From NCBI RefSeq assembly GCF_019263705.2, contig NZ_JADQDK010000001.1:1612001-1676000 (forward strand): a DNA stretch of 64,000 bases. The letters are read 5' to 3'. Below the pieces are notes generated by a model, which saw only the letters and a program-made list of their open reading frames with translations, did not search any database and was not told the DNA's origin. The stretch's first letter is position 1. Each line of letters begins with the position of its first letter. Origin of the DNA: Pseudonocardia abyssalis (GTDB lineage: Bacteria > Actinomycetota > Actinomycetes > Mycobacteriales > Pseudonocardiaceae). This document shows, in pieces, positions 25,055 to 33,845 of the stretch. The position numbers were made by a program, and so were the translations under genes.

Positions 25055-27808
25055 TCAGGTGGCGCCGACCGCCACCACGCCGCGACGCACGGCCTGCCCG
25101 GCCTGCACCGCGACCCGGCCGACGCCGCTGGAGCGCCCGGCGACCCCGGCGATCTGGTCGAGCAGGTCGAGGACCTGGCGGCACCAGCGCACGAAGTCGC
25201 CGGCCGAGAGCTCGGAGCCGTTCTGCTCGGCCGCGGTGAGGACGGCGGAGAGCGACTCGCCGCGCGCCCAGCGGTGCATCGGCCACGCGAACCCGAGGTC
25301 GGGCTCGCGGGTGCGGTCGACGTGGTGGCGCCGCTCGTCGGCGTCGAGCTCGCCCCAGATGCGGACGGTCGTCGCGAGGGCCTCGCTGACCGGACCGGAC
25401 GGCACGCGTGGCACCGGCCCGTTGTCCCGGCGCGTCTCGTAGACCAGCGCCGAGACCACGGAGGCCAGCTCCGCGGGCTCCAGCCCGTTCCATGCGCCGT
25501 GGCTCAGGCACTCGGCGGTGAGCAGGTCGGACTCTCCCCACAGCCGGGCCAGCCGGGCGCCGTCCTCGGTGACCTCCTCGCCGTCGAGGTAGCCCCGCTC
25601 GCCGAGCAGGGACCGGATGCGGTCGAACGCGCGGGCCAGCGAGTGCGTGGTGGCCTGGCGCTTCTGCCGCAGCTGCTCGGTCTCGCGCTCCAGCCGCGAC
25701 GCGCGCTCGGACCAGCGGGCGTGCGCCTCGCGGTCGTCGCACCCGTGGCAGGGGTGGGCGCGCAGGGCGCGGCGCAGGGTGGCGAGCTCCGGGTCGTCGA
25801 CGGAGTCGCCGCGGCCGCGGCGGCGCGGTGTGGTCGGTGCGACGATCCCGGTGCCGCGCAGCGACGACGCCAGGTCCCGGCGGACGCGCGGTGCGCGGTG
25901 GTCGACGCGTCGCGGCAGCCGCATCCGCCCGAGGGCCTCGACGGGCCCCGGGAAGTCGGCGGGCGAGAGCCGACCGGCCCAGCGGTCCTCGCTGAGCACC
26001 AGCGGGCGCGGGTCGCCGTCGGAGTCGACGCCCGGGTCGAGCACGACGGCGAGCCCGGCGCGACGCCCGGCCGGGACGGCGATGACGTCACCGACCTTGA
26101 GCCGGCGCAGCGACGCCGCGGACGCCTCCCGGCTCTCGGCCACGCCCTGGCGCGACAGCGACTTCTCCCGGTCGGAGACCTGCCGCCGCAGCCGGGCGTA
26201 CTCGCCGAAGTCACCGAGGTGGCAGCGCATCGACTCCTCGTAGCCGGCGAGCGCCTCGGCGTTGCGGTCGATCCGCCGGGAGATCCCGACGACCGAGCGG
26301 TCGGCCTGGAACTGGCCCAGCGACTGCTCCAGCAGGTCGCGCGCGGCCTCCGTCCCCAGGCGGGCGACCAGGTTGACGGCCATGTTGTAGCCGGGCTTGA
26401 ACGAGCTGCGCAGCGGGTAGGTGCGCGTCGACGCGAGCCCCGCGACCTGCACGGGGTCGACGCCCGGCTGCCAGATCACGACGGCGTGGCCCTCGACGTC
26501 GATGCCGCGGCGCCCCGCGCGGCCGGTGAGCTGCGTGTACTCCCCCGGCGTCAGCTCGGCGTGGCTCTCGCCGTTGTACTTGACCAACCGCTCCAGCACG
26601 ACCGTCCGCGCGGGCATGTTGATGCCGAGCGCCAGTGTCTCGGTGGCGAAGACGGCCCGGACCAGCCCGCGTACGAACAGCTCCTCCACCGTCTCCTTGA
26701 ACGCGGGCAGCATCCCGGCGTGGTGCGCGGCGATCCCGCGCTCCAGGGCCTCGCGCCACTCCCAGTAGCCCAGCACGGCCAGGTCGGCCTGGGGCAGCTC
26801 GGAGGTGTGCGCGTCGACGATCCGGCGGATCTCCGCGACGTCGTCCTCGGTCGTGAGCCGCAGACCCGAGCGCAGGCACTGCCCGACCGCAGCGTCGCAG
26901 CCCGCACGGCTGAAGACGAACGTGATGGCCGGGAGCAGGCCGTCGCGGTCGAGGCGGTCGATCACGGTCGTGCGCGACGGCGGGCGGAACCGCGTCTGCG
27001 ACCGGCCCCCTCCCGGGCGCGGGGAGCGCCCGCGGCCGCGGTCCCAGACCGAGCTCGACCGCTCCAGGTCGCGGGTGCTGCGGACCAGGTCGGGATCGAC
27101 CTGCAGCTCGCCGGACTCGTCCTCGCCCGCGAACAGGTCGACGAGGCGGCTGCCCACCATCATGTGCTGCCACAGCGGTACGGGCCGGTGCTCGTCGACG
27201 ACGACGGTGGTGTCGCCGCGCACGGTGACCAGCCAGTCGCCGAACTCCTCGGCGTTGCTGACCGTCGCCGACAGCGACACCAGTGCCACGTGCTCGGGGA
27301 GCTGGAGGATGACCTCCTCCCACACCGCGCCGCGGAAGCGGTCGGCGAGGTAGTGCACCTCGTCCATGACGACGTACCCGAGGTGCTCGAGCGCCCGACT
27401 GCCCGCGTAGATCATGTTGCGCAGCACCTCGGTGGTCATGACGACCACCTGCGCGTCGCCGTTGATCACCGTGTCGCCGGTGAGCAGCCCGACCGCGTCG
27501 ACGCCGTGCCGGGCGACGAGATCGGCGTACTTCTGGTTGCTCAACGCCTTGATCGGTGTCGTGTAGAAGCATTTCTGCCCCTGCGCGAGCGCGAGGTGGA
27601 CGGCGAACTCGCCCACCACGGTCTTCCCCGCCCCGGTCGGCGCGCAGACGAGCACGCCGTGCCCGTCCTCGAGCGCCGAGCAGGCGCTGCGCTGGAAGCC
27701 GTCCAGCTCGAAGGGGAGACCTGAGGCGAACTCCGTCAGGTTCGGTCGTGCGGCCCGGCTCCGGGCGGCGGCGTAGGCCTCCGCGGGAGCAGGCGTGCTG
27801 CTGGCCAC
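25055..27808 (-). CDS. helY: Ski2/Mtr4-like DEVH-box helicase HelY
   Basis: 917-residue superfamily 2 helicase. Walker A is CAPTGAGKT (about residue 50), the DEVH box is YVVMDEVHYL, motif III is SLSAT, and motif VI is QLTGRAGRRGID. A C-terminal extension contains a KOW-like stretch (LKVGDVIAVPAGRRAGLAVVL) and the conserved CHGCDDREAHARW segment seen in actinobacterial HelY (Rv2092c, 906 residues). GTG at 27808 chosen by length; an ATG six codons upstream is possible. Substrate is probably RNA or structured nucleic acid by analogy to Ski2; bacterial role unclear. Confidence 0.93.
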   Translation of the reverse strand: MASSTPAPAEAYAAARSRAARPNLTEFASGLPFELDGFQRSACSALEDGHGVLVCAPTGAGKTVVGEFAVHLALAQGQKCFYTTPIKALSNQKYADLVARHGVDAVGLLTGDTVINGDAQVVVMTTEVLRNMIYAGSRALEHLGYVVMDEVHYLADRFRGAVWEEVILQLPEHVALVSLSATVSNAEEFGDWLVTVRGDTTVVVDEHRPVPLWQHMMVGSRLVDLFAGEDESGELQVDPDLVRSTRDLERSSSVWDRGRGRSPRPGGGRSQTRFRPPSRTTVIDRLDRDGLLPAITFVFSRAGCDAAVGQCLRSGLRLTTEDDVAEIRRIVDAHTSELPQADLAVLGYWEWREALERGIAAHHAGMLPAFKETVEELFVRGLVRAVFATETLALGINMPARTVVLERLVKYNGESHAELTPGEYTQLTGRAGRRGIDVEGHAVVIWQPGVDPVQVAGLASTRTYPLRSSFKPGYNMAVNLVARLGTEAARDLLEQSLGQFQADRSVVGISRRIDRNAEALAGYEESMRCHLGDFGEYARLRRQVSDREKSLSRQGVAESREASAASLRRLKVGDVIAVPAGRRAGLAVVLDPGVDSDGDPRPLVLSEDRWAGRLSPADFPGPVEALGRMRLPRRVDHRAPRVRRDLASSLRGTGIVAPTTPRRRGRGDSVDDPELATLRRALRAHPCHGCDDREAHARWSERASRLERETEQLRQKRQATTHSLARAFDRIRSLLGERGYLDGEEVTEDGARLARLWGESDLLTAECLSHGAWNGLEPAELASVVSALVYETRRDNGPVPRVPSGPVSEALATTVRIWGELDADERRHHVDRTREPDLGFAWPMHRWARGESLSAVLTAAEQNGSELSAGDFVRWCRQVLDLLDQIAGVAGRSSGVGRVAVQAGQAVRRGVVAVGAT

Positions 27809-28049
27809 CGGACCACACTGGCACATCCGCGGTGCCGGTGCGTCGCGGCACCCTGCCCGGCATGACATCGCTCACCGAGATCGCCTCCCGGGCTGGGACT
27901 GCCCCACCTCCCCCGGGTCCACGGCTCAGCGGCGACCTGGTCCGGCAATGGCGCGCATGACCTGCTGGTCATCGGCTTCCCGGGCGGGACGTCCCTCGTC
28001 GAGGGGGTCGGCCCGGGGCACCGTCCGGTCGATGCCCCGGCCGATCTCG
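27809..28049. other. Gap between tatC and helY, no supported gene
   Basis: 241 nt. It contains a plus-strand 32-codon ORF (27862-27960), an overlapping open frame ending at 28057, a 7-bp hairpin (27831-27852) and the short inverted repeat ATGACC-TGCT-GGTCAT at 27957. None is strong enough to call a gene. It presumably carries the helY promoter on the minus strand. Confidence 0.5.
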
Positions 28050-29039
28050 TCAGGTGACGTCGTCCAGACCGCGGCGAGCGGCCTGCGGGCTCCCGCCCGG
28101 GGTGCTGTCCACCGGGGCCGGGGTGGGTTCGATCCTGCTGGGGCTGGTGTCGATCGGGCTGGGTGTGGTGTCGATCGGCGACGGGGCATCGGGGTCCCAG
28201 TCGTCCCAGCCCTCGGCCGCGCGGCGCTTGGCCCGGCGCTTGTCGTTGAACCGGGCCACCTGGATGGCCACCTCGAACAGGATCACCAGACCGATCGCCA
28301 GCGCCATCATCGAGATCGGGTCCTGGCCGGGCGTGGCGATCGCCGCGAAGACGAACAAGCCGAAGATCAACCCGCGCCGGGACGCCTTGAGCTTGTCGTA
28401 GGTGATGACGCCCGCGAAGTTCAGCATCACGACCAGCAGCGGTATCTCGAAGCTGACGCCGAAGATCAGCAGCAGGCCGATGACGAAGTTGAAGTACTGA
28501 TCACCCGACAGTGCGGTGGTCTGCACGCCGTCACCGATGGCGAGCAGGAACGCGAGTCCCTGCGACACCACGAAGTAGGCGAGCAGGGCACCGCCGACGA
28601 ACAGGATGGCCGCGATGGACACGAAGGTGATCGCGTAGCGGCGCTCCTTCGAGTACAGACCGGGCGTGATGAAGCCCCACAGCTGGTAGAGCCACACCGG
28701 GCAGGCCAGCACGACGCCTGCGGTGACGCCCACGCGCAGGCGCAGGTTGAACTGGTCGAACGGACCGGTGGCCAGCAGCGTGCAGGACCCGTCCTGGGTG
28801 AACTCCGCCCGTTGCCCGGCCGGGATCGAGCAGTACGGGTCGGTGAGCAGTTCACCCAGGCTCGGGAGCCCGAAGAAGTCGACGCCGTACCAGATGTACC
28901 CGAACACCGTGGTGACCGCGATCGCGATCAACGAGATGGTCAGCCGGTTGCGCAGCTCGTAGAGGTGCTCGACGAGCGACATCGTGCCGTCGGTGCTCCG
29001 GGCCTTGCGCCCGGCCCGACTCAGGGAGAACCTGGCCAC
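28050..29039 (-). CDS. tatC: Sec-independent translocase subunit TatC
   Basis: 329-residue polytopic membrane protein with six transmembrane segments. It recognises twin-arginine signal peptides and forms the core of the Tat receptor with TatA-type subunits. Conserved features: [14 protein letters not shown] at residues 20-33 (cytoplasmic signal-binding region), the FxxxP-type segment [21 protein letters not shown], and the loop between TM3 and TM4. The C-tail is unusually long and carries repeats ([21 protein letters not shown]). GTG start ([12 protein letters not shown]). It lies 9 nt downstream of tatA, clearly the same operon. Confidence 0.96.
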   Translation of the reverse strand: MARFSLSRAGRKARSTDGTMSLVEHLYELRNRLTISLIAIAVTTVFGYIWYGVDFFGLPSLGELLTDPYCSIPAGQRAEFTQDGSCTLLATGPFDQFNLRLRVGVTAGVVLACPVWLYQLWGFITPGLYSKERRYAITFVSIAAILFVGGALLAYFVVSQGLAFLLAIGDGVQTTALSGDQYFNFVIGLLLIFGVSFEIPLLVVMLNFAGVITYDKLKASRRGLIFGLFVFAAIATPGQDPISMMALAIGLVILFEVAIQVARFNDKRRAKRRAAEGWDDWDPDAPSPIDTTPSPIDTSPSRIEPTPAPVDSTPGGSPQAARRGLDDVT

Positions 29040-29048
29040 CGGCGCAGG

Positions 29049-29366
29049 CTACTGGCCGGACGTGGAGTGGCCCTGCCCGGTGGCCGGGGTGGGCTCCTGC
29101 ACGGGAGGGGCGGCCTGCACGGGCGGGGTGACCGGGGTCGTCGCCGCGGGCGGGAGGGGCGCGGGCGGCGCGGGGGCGGCCGCGGGCGGCGGGTCGGCCG
29201 GCGCGTCCTTCGCGCTGCCGTCCTCCTTCATCCCCTTCATCTCGCCCTTGAACACGCGAGCGGACTGACCGATCGAGCGGGCCATGTCCGGCAAGCGCTT
29301 GGCACCGAAGAGCAGTACCAGGATGCCGATCAGGATTACGAACTCCCAGCCGCCGAGGCTCGGCAT
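29049..29366 (-). CDS. tatA: Sec-independent translocase subunit TatA
   Basis: 105-residue pore-forming Tat subunit: a short N-terminal transmembrane helix ([23 protein letters not shown], residues 5-27) with the conserved FGxKRLPD hinge, an amphipathic helix ([19 protein letters not shown]), and a Pro/Ala-rich cytoplasmic tail. Same order as in mycobacteria (pafC-tatA-tatC-helY). Partner: TatC immediately downstream. Confidence 0.96.
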   Translation of the reverse strand: MPSLGGWEFVILIGILVLLFGAKRLPDMARSIGQSARVFKGEMKGMKEDGSAKDAPADPPPAAAPAPPAPLPPAATTPVTPPVQAAPPVQEPTPATGQGHSTSGQ

Positions 29367-29478
29367 GGCTTTCGTCCTTCCGCCGTGGTCAGTACGACGG
29401 CCACCTTACTCGGGTCGCGGCCACGGGCCGGGGGCGGGCGACGGCGACGGGAGGCATCCGGCACCCGACCACCGGTGT
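29367..29478 (-). other. Promoter-sized gap before tatA
   Basis: 112 nt between the stop of the mini membrane protein and the tatA start. It is large enough for a separate tat promoter; no consensus elements were recognised. Confidence 0.4.
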
Positions 29479-29646
29479 TCACCCGACCGGGCGACGGACC
29501 GCGGGCAGTGCGGCCCGGCCCCGGTCCAGCCCGCCGCGCAGGTCCGCGGCCGCCGCCGAGAGCCGCCGCAACCGCGGCAGAACGGCGACCAGCACGCCCA
29601 CCAGCAGCAGCACACCGATCCCGGCGATCACCAGGGCCAGCACCAT
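29479..29646 (-). CDS. 55-residue single-pass membrane protein
   Basis: Tiny protein: one transmembrane helix (VLALVIAGIGVLLLVGVLVAVL, residues 2-23) and a basic cytoplasmic tail (PRLRRLSAAAADLRGGLDRGRAALPAVRRPVG). Start ATG lies 2 nt after the pafC stop with GGAGAG inside the pafC end, so translation is coupled. No family is recognised. Position between pafC and tatA and good start signals support a real gene. Confidence 0.7.
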   Translation of the reverse strand: MVLALVIAGIGVLLLVGVLVAVLPRLRRLSAAAADLRGGLDRGRAALPAVRRPVG

Positions 29647-29648
29647 GA

Positions 29649-30608
29649 TCAGCTCTCCGTCCCGTCCAGCGCGAGGGCCTCGCGGGCCCGCTCGGCCACG
29701 GCCGTGGCCAGCTCCGGCGGGTCCAGCACCCGCGCCCCGCCACCCAACCCCAGTACCAGCCGCACCAGCCACGCGGGGTCGGCGTAGCGCAGGACGACCC
29801 GCAACCGCCCGCCGTCGACCTCCTCGGCCTCCTCGACGGGGTAGTACTCGGACACCCAGAGCGCGTCGGGTTCGAGCAGCAGCACCGCGGCGGGGTGGTC
29901 GGGCCGCGCGCGGAACGCGCCGCCGGAGACGTCGGACGGCTCGGCGTCCGGGGGCGGCTCCGCGGGCTCGTCGAGCACCGTGACGTCCTCGACGCGGTCG
30001 AGCCGGAACAGCCGGACGCCTTCGGCGCGCCGGCACCACGCCTCCAGATAGCCGCGGCCCTCGACGATCAGCAGCCGCATCGGGTCGACCACGCGCTGCG
30101 ACACCGCGTCACGGCCGGCGGTGTAGTAGACGATCCGCAGCGCCCGCCCGCCCTCCAGCGCGTGGCGTACCGCGGCCGAGGTGGTCTCCTCCTCGCGGGA
30201 CAGGTCGACCGCCACGCCCGAGAGCCCGGCGTCCCCGACGGCCCGCTCGATCTTCGCGGTGGCCCGCCGCACCGACCCGGTGTCGACGACGCCGGGTTGT
30301 TCCCCCAGCGTCCGCAGCGCCACCAGCAGGGCCGTCGCCTCGGCGGTGGTGAGGCGCAGGGGGCGGCGCATTCCGGCGTCCTCGGTGACCGTGACCGTGT
30401 CGCCCGCGAACGACAGGTCCACGAGGTCGCCGGGGCCGTAGCCGGGGAGCCCGCACATCCATAGGAGCTCCAGGTCGCGGCGCAGCTGCCGCTCGGTGAC
30501 GCCGAAGTCGGCGGCCACCTCCGAGACGTACACGCCCGGCCGGGCCAGCAGGTAGGGCACCAGCGACAGCAGCCGCGGCAGCCGCTCGGTGACGCCGCCG
30601 GTGCTCAT
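29649..30608 (-). CDS. pafC: PafC, WYL-domain DNA-damage regulator subunit
   Basis: 319-residue helix-turn-helix/WYL protein. The N-terminal winged helix (LARPGVYVSEVAADFGVTERQLRRDLELLWMCG) is followed by a WYL domain (ALRIVYYTAGRDAVSQRVVDPMRLLIVEGRGYLEAWCRRAEGVRLFRLDR) and the WCX C-terminal extension. With PafB it forms the heteromeric activator of the RecA/LexA-independent DNA damage response in mycobacteria. Start overlaps the pafB stop by 4 nt (ATGA), consistent with 1:1 production. Confidence 0.94.
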   Translation of the reverse strand: MSTGGVTERLPRLLSLVPYLLARPGVYVSEVAADFGVTERQLRRDLELLWMCGLPGYGPGDLVDLSFAGDTVTVTEDAGMRRPLRLTTAEATALLVALRTLGEQPGVVDTGSVRRATAKIERAVGDAGLSGVAVDLSREEETTSAAVRHALEGGRALRIVYYTAGRDAVSQRVVDPMRLLIVEGRGYLEAWCRRAEGVRLFRLDRVEDVTVLDEPAEPPPDAEPSDVSGGAFRARPDHPAAVLLLEPDALWVSEYYPVEEAEEVDGGRLRVVLRYADPAWLVRLVLGLGGGARVLDPPELATAVAERAREALALDGTES

Positions 30609-31594
30609 CGCAGGCCCACCGCATCGGCGGCGGCCGCCCACGTCGCCCTCACCCGCTCGGCCAGCTCCGGCGGGTCGAGCACGGCGACGTCGGGTCCGTG
30701 CCCGGCGAGCCAGCGTGCCACCATCGCGGGGTCGCGCAGGTCGATCTCCAGCTCCTCGCCGGGCCGTCCGCCGCGGGTGCGCGGGCCGAGCACGCGCGCG
30801 AGCCGTCGCAGACCCTGGGCACGGCCCTCCGCCACCCAGACCCGGGCGACCCCGCTGACCGGTGGGAGGTCGGTGCCCTGCCGGACGGCGGCCGCCAGAT
30901 CGACGCCCTCCGGGACCCGGACGGCACCGACCGGCCCGGTCGCGGTGACGGTGCCGACGATCCGGGAGACCCGGAACGAGCGCCGGTCGTCGCGGTCCCG
31001 GTCGTGGCCCACGAGGTACCAGCGGCCCCGCCAGGACACCACCCCCCACGGCTCGACGTGCCGGCGCACGACCTCCCCGCCCGGGCCGCCGCGGCGGTGG
31101 TCGAAGGTGACCGCGCGCCCGGCCTGCACGGCGGCGAGCAGCGGCGCGAACGCCGGGTCACCCGCCCGGACCCGTGGCTGGATCCGGCCGGAGTCCTCGT
31201 CGACCTCCACCCCGGCGGCCCGGAGCTTGACCAGCGCCCCCCGGGCGGCGCCGGCGAGCTGCGGGGAGTCCCACAGCCGCGCGGCCAGCGCGACGGCTGC
31301 GGCCTCGTCGGGTTCGAGGTCGATCTCGCCGAGCTCGTAGTCCTGGCGGGCGATGCGGTAGCCGTCGGCGGTGTCGAAGGTGGAGCGCCGCCCGGTCTCC
31401 AGCGGCACGCCGAGCTCACGCAGCTCGGCCTTGTCGCGCTCGAACATCCGGAAGAACGCGTCGTCGCCGGGCGCGTCGGCGTAGCCGGGCACGATCGTCC
31501 TGATCCGCTCCGCCGTGAGGAACTGGCGGGTGGACAGCAGGCAGAGCACGAGGTTCACCAGCCGCTCGGCCCGCGAGGAGGACACGACCCGCAT
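30605..31594 (-). CDS. pafB: PafB, WYL-domain DNA-damage regulator subunit
   Basis: 329-residue partner of PafC with the same layout. The N-terminal HTH is SRAERLVNLVLCLLSTRQFLTAERIRTIV. The WYL domain contains VTFDHRRG...VEPWGVVSWRGRWYLVGHDRDRDDRRSFRVSR, and a WCX domain ends it. ATG at 31594 gives the family-typical start (MRVVSSSRAERLVN); a GTG six codons upstream is less likely. It is divergent from a small hypothetical gene. Not co-transcribed with pafA here, since pafA and a DUF1304 gene are separated from it by that plus-strand gene. Confidence 0.94.
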   Translation of the reverse strand: MRVVSSSRAERLVNLVLCLLSTRQFLTAERIRTIVPGYADAPGDDAFFRMFERDKAELRELGVPLETGRRSTFDTADGYRIARQDYELGEIDLEPDEAAAVALAARLWDSPQLAGAARGALVKLRAAGVEVDEDSGRIQPRVRAGDPAFAPLLAAVQAGRAVTFDHRRGGPGGEVVRRHVEPWGVVSWRGRWYLVGHDRDRDDRRSFRVSRIVGTVTATGPVGAVRVPEGVDLAAAVRQGTDLPPVSGVARVWVAEGRAQGLRRLARVLGPRTRGGRPGEELEIDLRDPAMVARWLAGHGPDVAVLDPPELAERVRATWAAAADAVGLR

Positions 31595-31734
31595 CGTAGG
31601 CCCGCAGGTCACCGGCCCGTGGCCGACCGCCGTAACCCCCCGCGTGTCTCATCCTGCGACACCCGCCGCCGGGCGGCTTGACCACGGCACCCCGGCGGCG
31701 AAAGCTCGCCGGGAGCCGCGACGAAGGGGAACCC

Positions 31735-31992
31735 ATGAGCAGTGCCGAACCGAACGCCGAGACCGAGACGTTCAACCCGTGGACGGTGGTGAACCTGGTG
31801 TTCGGCCACCTGTCCGACCACGGCCTGCACCCGGTCCTGGGCGAGGCCGGTGATCCGGCGGTGCCCGCGGCCGCCCTGCTGCGCGCGTTCGGCATCGAAC
31901 CCGGGCGCAACGACGAGACCGTGGCCTCACCGAACGTGCAGGACACGCTCAGCCAGATCCGCCAGCACATGCTCGGCGAGCCCAAGCCCTGA
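31735..31992 (+). CDS. Conserved small hypothetical protein
   Basis: 85-residue protein with a compact pattern NPWTVVNLVFGHLSDHGLHPVLGEAGDPAVPAAALLRAFGIEPGR. I have the impression of having seen this pattern in actinobacteria as an uncharacterised family but cannot name a domain. ATG with GGGGAACCC upstream; the frame extends upstream without family-like sequence. Divergent from pafB with a 140-nt intergenic region. Function unknown. Confidence 0.75.
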   Translation: MSSAEPNAETETFNPWTVVNLVFGHLSDHGLHPVLGEAGDPAVPAAALLRAFGIEPGRNDETVASPNVQDTLSQIRQHMLGEPKP

Positions 31993-31996
31993 GTGC

Positions 31997-32011
31997 CCCC
32001 CGGGCCGGGGG
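31997..32011. terminator. Short GC hairpin between convergent genes
   Basis: CCCCCG and CGGGGG pair around GGC just after the small hypothetical gene and before the DUF1304 stop. No U-tract. Position between convergent genes suggests a bidirectional terminator. Confidence 0.4.
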
Positions 32012-32380
32012 TCAGCCGGCGAGGAGCGTCAGCGCCAGGCCGACGCCCGCCGGCACGCTCTGCACCAGCAGGATGCGCGGGCTCACGGTGATCGCGCCGT
32101 AGATCCCGGCCACCACCACACAGATCAGGAAGAACACGGCGAACGCGAAGCCGACCGTGCTCGTCACCCCTGCGACGAGCGCGACGACCAGCCCGGCCAC
32201 CAGGAACCCGTTGTAGAGGCCCTGGTTGCCGGCCAGCGCGAGCGTGGCCTCGGCGAACTCCGGCGTGGTCCCGAACGCGGCGCGCGCCCGCGGCGTCCGC
32301 CACAGCACCATCTCCAGCACCACGATGTAGACGTGGATCAGCGCGACGATCGCGATGAGGAACGACGCGCCGAAGGCCAC
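32012..32380 (-). CDS. DUF1304 family membrane protein
   Basis: 122-residue protein with four transmembrane helices. The DUF1304 pattern is visible in IHVYIVVLEMVLWRTPRARAAFGTTPEFAEAT and NQGLYNGFLVAGL. GTG start lies 2 nt after the pafA stop, so it is probably co-translated with pafA. Function of the family is unknown; a link to pupylation is not implied beyond position. Confidence 0.88.
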   Translation of the reverse strand: MAFGASFLIAIVALIHVYIVVLEMVLWRTPRARAAFGTTPEFAEATLALAGNQGLYNGFLVAGLVVALVAGVTSTVGFAFAVFFLICVVVAGIYGAITVSPRILLVQSVPAGVGLALTLLAG

Positions 32381-32382
32381 GG

Positions 32383-33744
32383 CTACAGGGACGCGATCAG
32401 CCGGTCGACCCGCTCGTCGACCGAGCGGAACGGGTCCTTGCACAGCACGGTGCGCTGGGCCTGGTCGTTGAGCTTGAGGTGCACCCAGTCGACGGTGAAG
32501 TCGCGGCCCGCGGCCTGGGCTGCGGCGATGAAGTCGCCGCGGAGCTTGGCCCGGGTCGTCTGCGGCGGGGTGTCCTTGGCCGCCTCGATCTCACCGTCGT
32601 CGGTGACGCGCTCGACCATGCCCTTGCGCTGCAGGAGGTCGAACAGGCCGCGGCCCCGGCGGATGTCGTGGTAGGCGAGGTCGAGCTGGGCGACCCGCGC
32701 GCTGGCCATGTCGAGGTTGTTGCGCTCGCGGTAGCGCTCGACGAGGCGGTGCTTGATCGCCCAGTCGATCTCCCGGTCGATCATCGAGAGGTTCTGGCTC
32801 TCCACGGCGTCGAGCGTGCGACCCCACAGCTCCACCACGCGCGTCATCGCCGGGTCCTCGCTGCCCCGCGTGGCGAGGTGCTCGACGGCGCGGGAGTGGT
32901 ACTCCCGCTGGATGTCCAGCGCGCTGGCCTCGCGTCCCCCGGCCAGGCGGACGGTGCGCCGGCCGGTGAGGTCGTGGCTGATCTCGCGGATGGCGCGGAT
33001 CGGGTTGTCGAGGGTGAAGTCCCGGAACTGGACGCCCGCCTCGATCATCTCCAGCACGAGCGTGGCCGAGCCGACCTTCAGCATCGTCGTGGTCTCGGAC
33101 ATGTTCGAGTCGCCCACGATGACGTGCAGGCGCCGGTAGCGCTCGGCGTCGGCGTGCGGCTCGTCGCGGGTGTTGATGATCGGCCGGGACCGGGTGGTGG
33201 CGCTGGAGACGCCCTCCCAGATGTGCTCGGCGCGCTGCGAGAGGCAGTACACGGCCCCGCGCGGGGTCTGCAGCACCTTGCCCGCACCGCAGATCAGCTG
33301 GCGGGTGACCAGGAACGGGAGCAGCACGTCGGCGATCCGGGAGAACTCCCCGGCCCGGGCGACGAGGTAGTTCTCGTGGCAGCCGTAGGAGTTGCCCGCG
33401 GAGTCTGTGTTGTTCTTGAACAGGTAGATGTCGCCGCCGATGCCCTCGTCGATCAGCCGGCGCTCGGCGTCGACGAGCAGGTCCTCGAGGATCCGCTCCC
33501 CCGCCTTGTCGTGGCTGACCAGCTGCGCGAGCGAGTCGCACTCGGCCGTGGCGTACTCCGGGTGGGACCCGACATCGAGGTAGAGCCGCGCGCCGTTGCG
33601 CAGGAAGACGTTCGACGAGCGCCCCCACGAGACGACGCGGCGGAACAGGTACCGCGCCACCTCGTCCGGGGAGAGACGCCGCTGGCCGTGGAAGGTGCAG
33701 GTGACCCCGAACTCGGTCTCCACACCGTAGATCCGCCGCTGCAT
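32383..33744 (-). CDS. pafA: Pup-protein ligase PafA
   Basis: 453-residue ligase of the glutamine-synthetase-like fold. It couples the C-terminal Glu of Pup to substrate lysines using ATP. Landmarks: [18 protein letters not shown] with the Mg-binding Glu, [39 protein letters not shown] and [30 protein letters not shown]. Length equals the mycobacterial enzyme (452). ATG at 33744; a GTG two codons upstream is rejected because family members start at MQRRI. It is about 3.8 kb from prcA rather than next to it. Confidence 0.97.
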   Translation of the reverse strand: MQRRIYGVETEFGVTCTFHGQRRLSPDEVARYLFRRVVSWGRSSNVFLRNGARLYLDVGSHPEYATAECDSLAQLVSHDKAGERILEDLLVDAERRLIDEGIGGDIYLFKNNTDSAGNSYGCHENYLVARAGEFSRIADVLLPFLVTRQLICGAGKVLQTPRGAVYCLSQRAEHIWEGVSSATTRSRPIINTRDEPHADAERYRRLHVIVGDSNMSETTTMLKVGSATLVLEMIEAGVQFRDFTLDNPIRAIREISHDLTGRRTVRLAGGREASALDIQREYHSRAVEHLATRGSEDPAMTRVVELWGRTLDAVESQNLSMIDREIDWAIKHRLVERYRERNNLDMASARVAQLDLAYHDIRRGRGLFDLLQRKGMVERVTDDGEIEAAKDTPPQTTRAKLRGDFIAAAQAAGRDFTVDWVHLKLNDQAQRTVLCKDPFRSVDERVDRLIASL

Positions 33745-33845
33745 CCCCACAGCCTAGGCGGCGCGGGCCCGATCCGTGACGGATGTGACCGACGGTTTCC
33801 GGGCGCGCCGCACCGCACCGGGGCACCGGCCGTAGGGTCGGGCGG

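Noticed and set aside
25043..27724. 893-codon plus-strand ORF opposite helY
   Set aside because: Antisense shadow of the helicase; Arg/Ala/Val-rich without motifs, while helY has full helicase motifs.
31594..31612. GTG start six codons upstream for pafB
   Set aside because: The added residues (MTCGPT) do not fit the family N-terminus and no ribosome binding site precedes the GTG.
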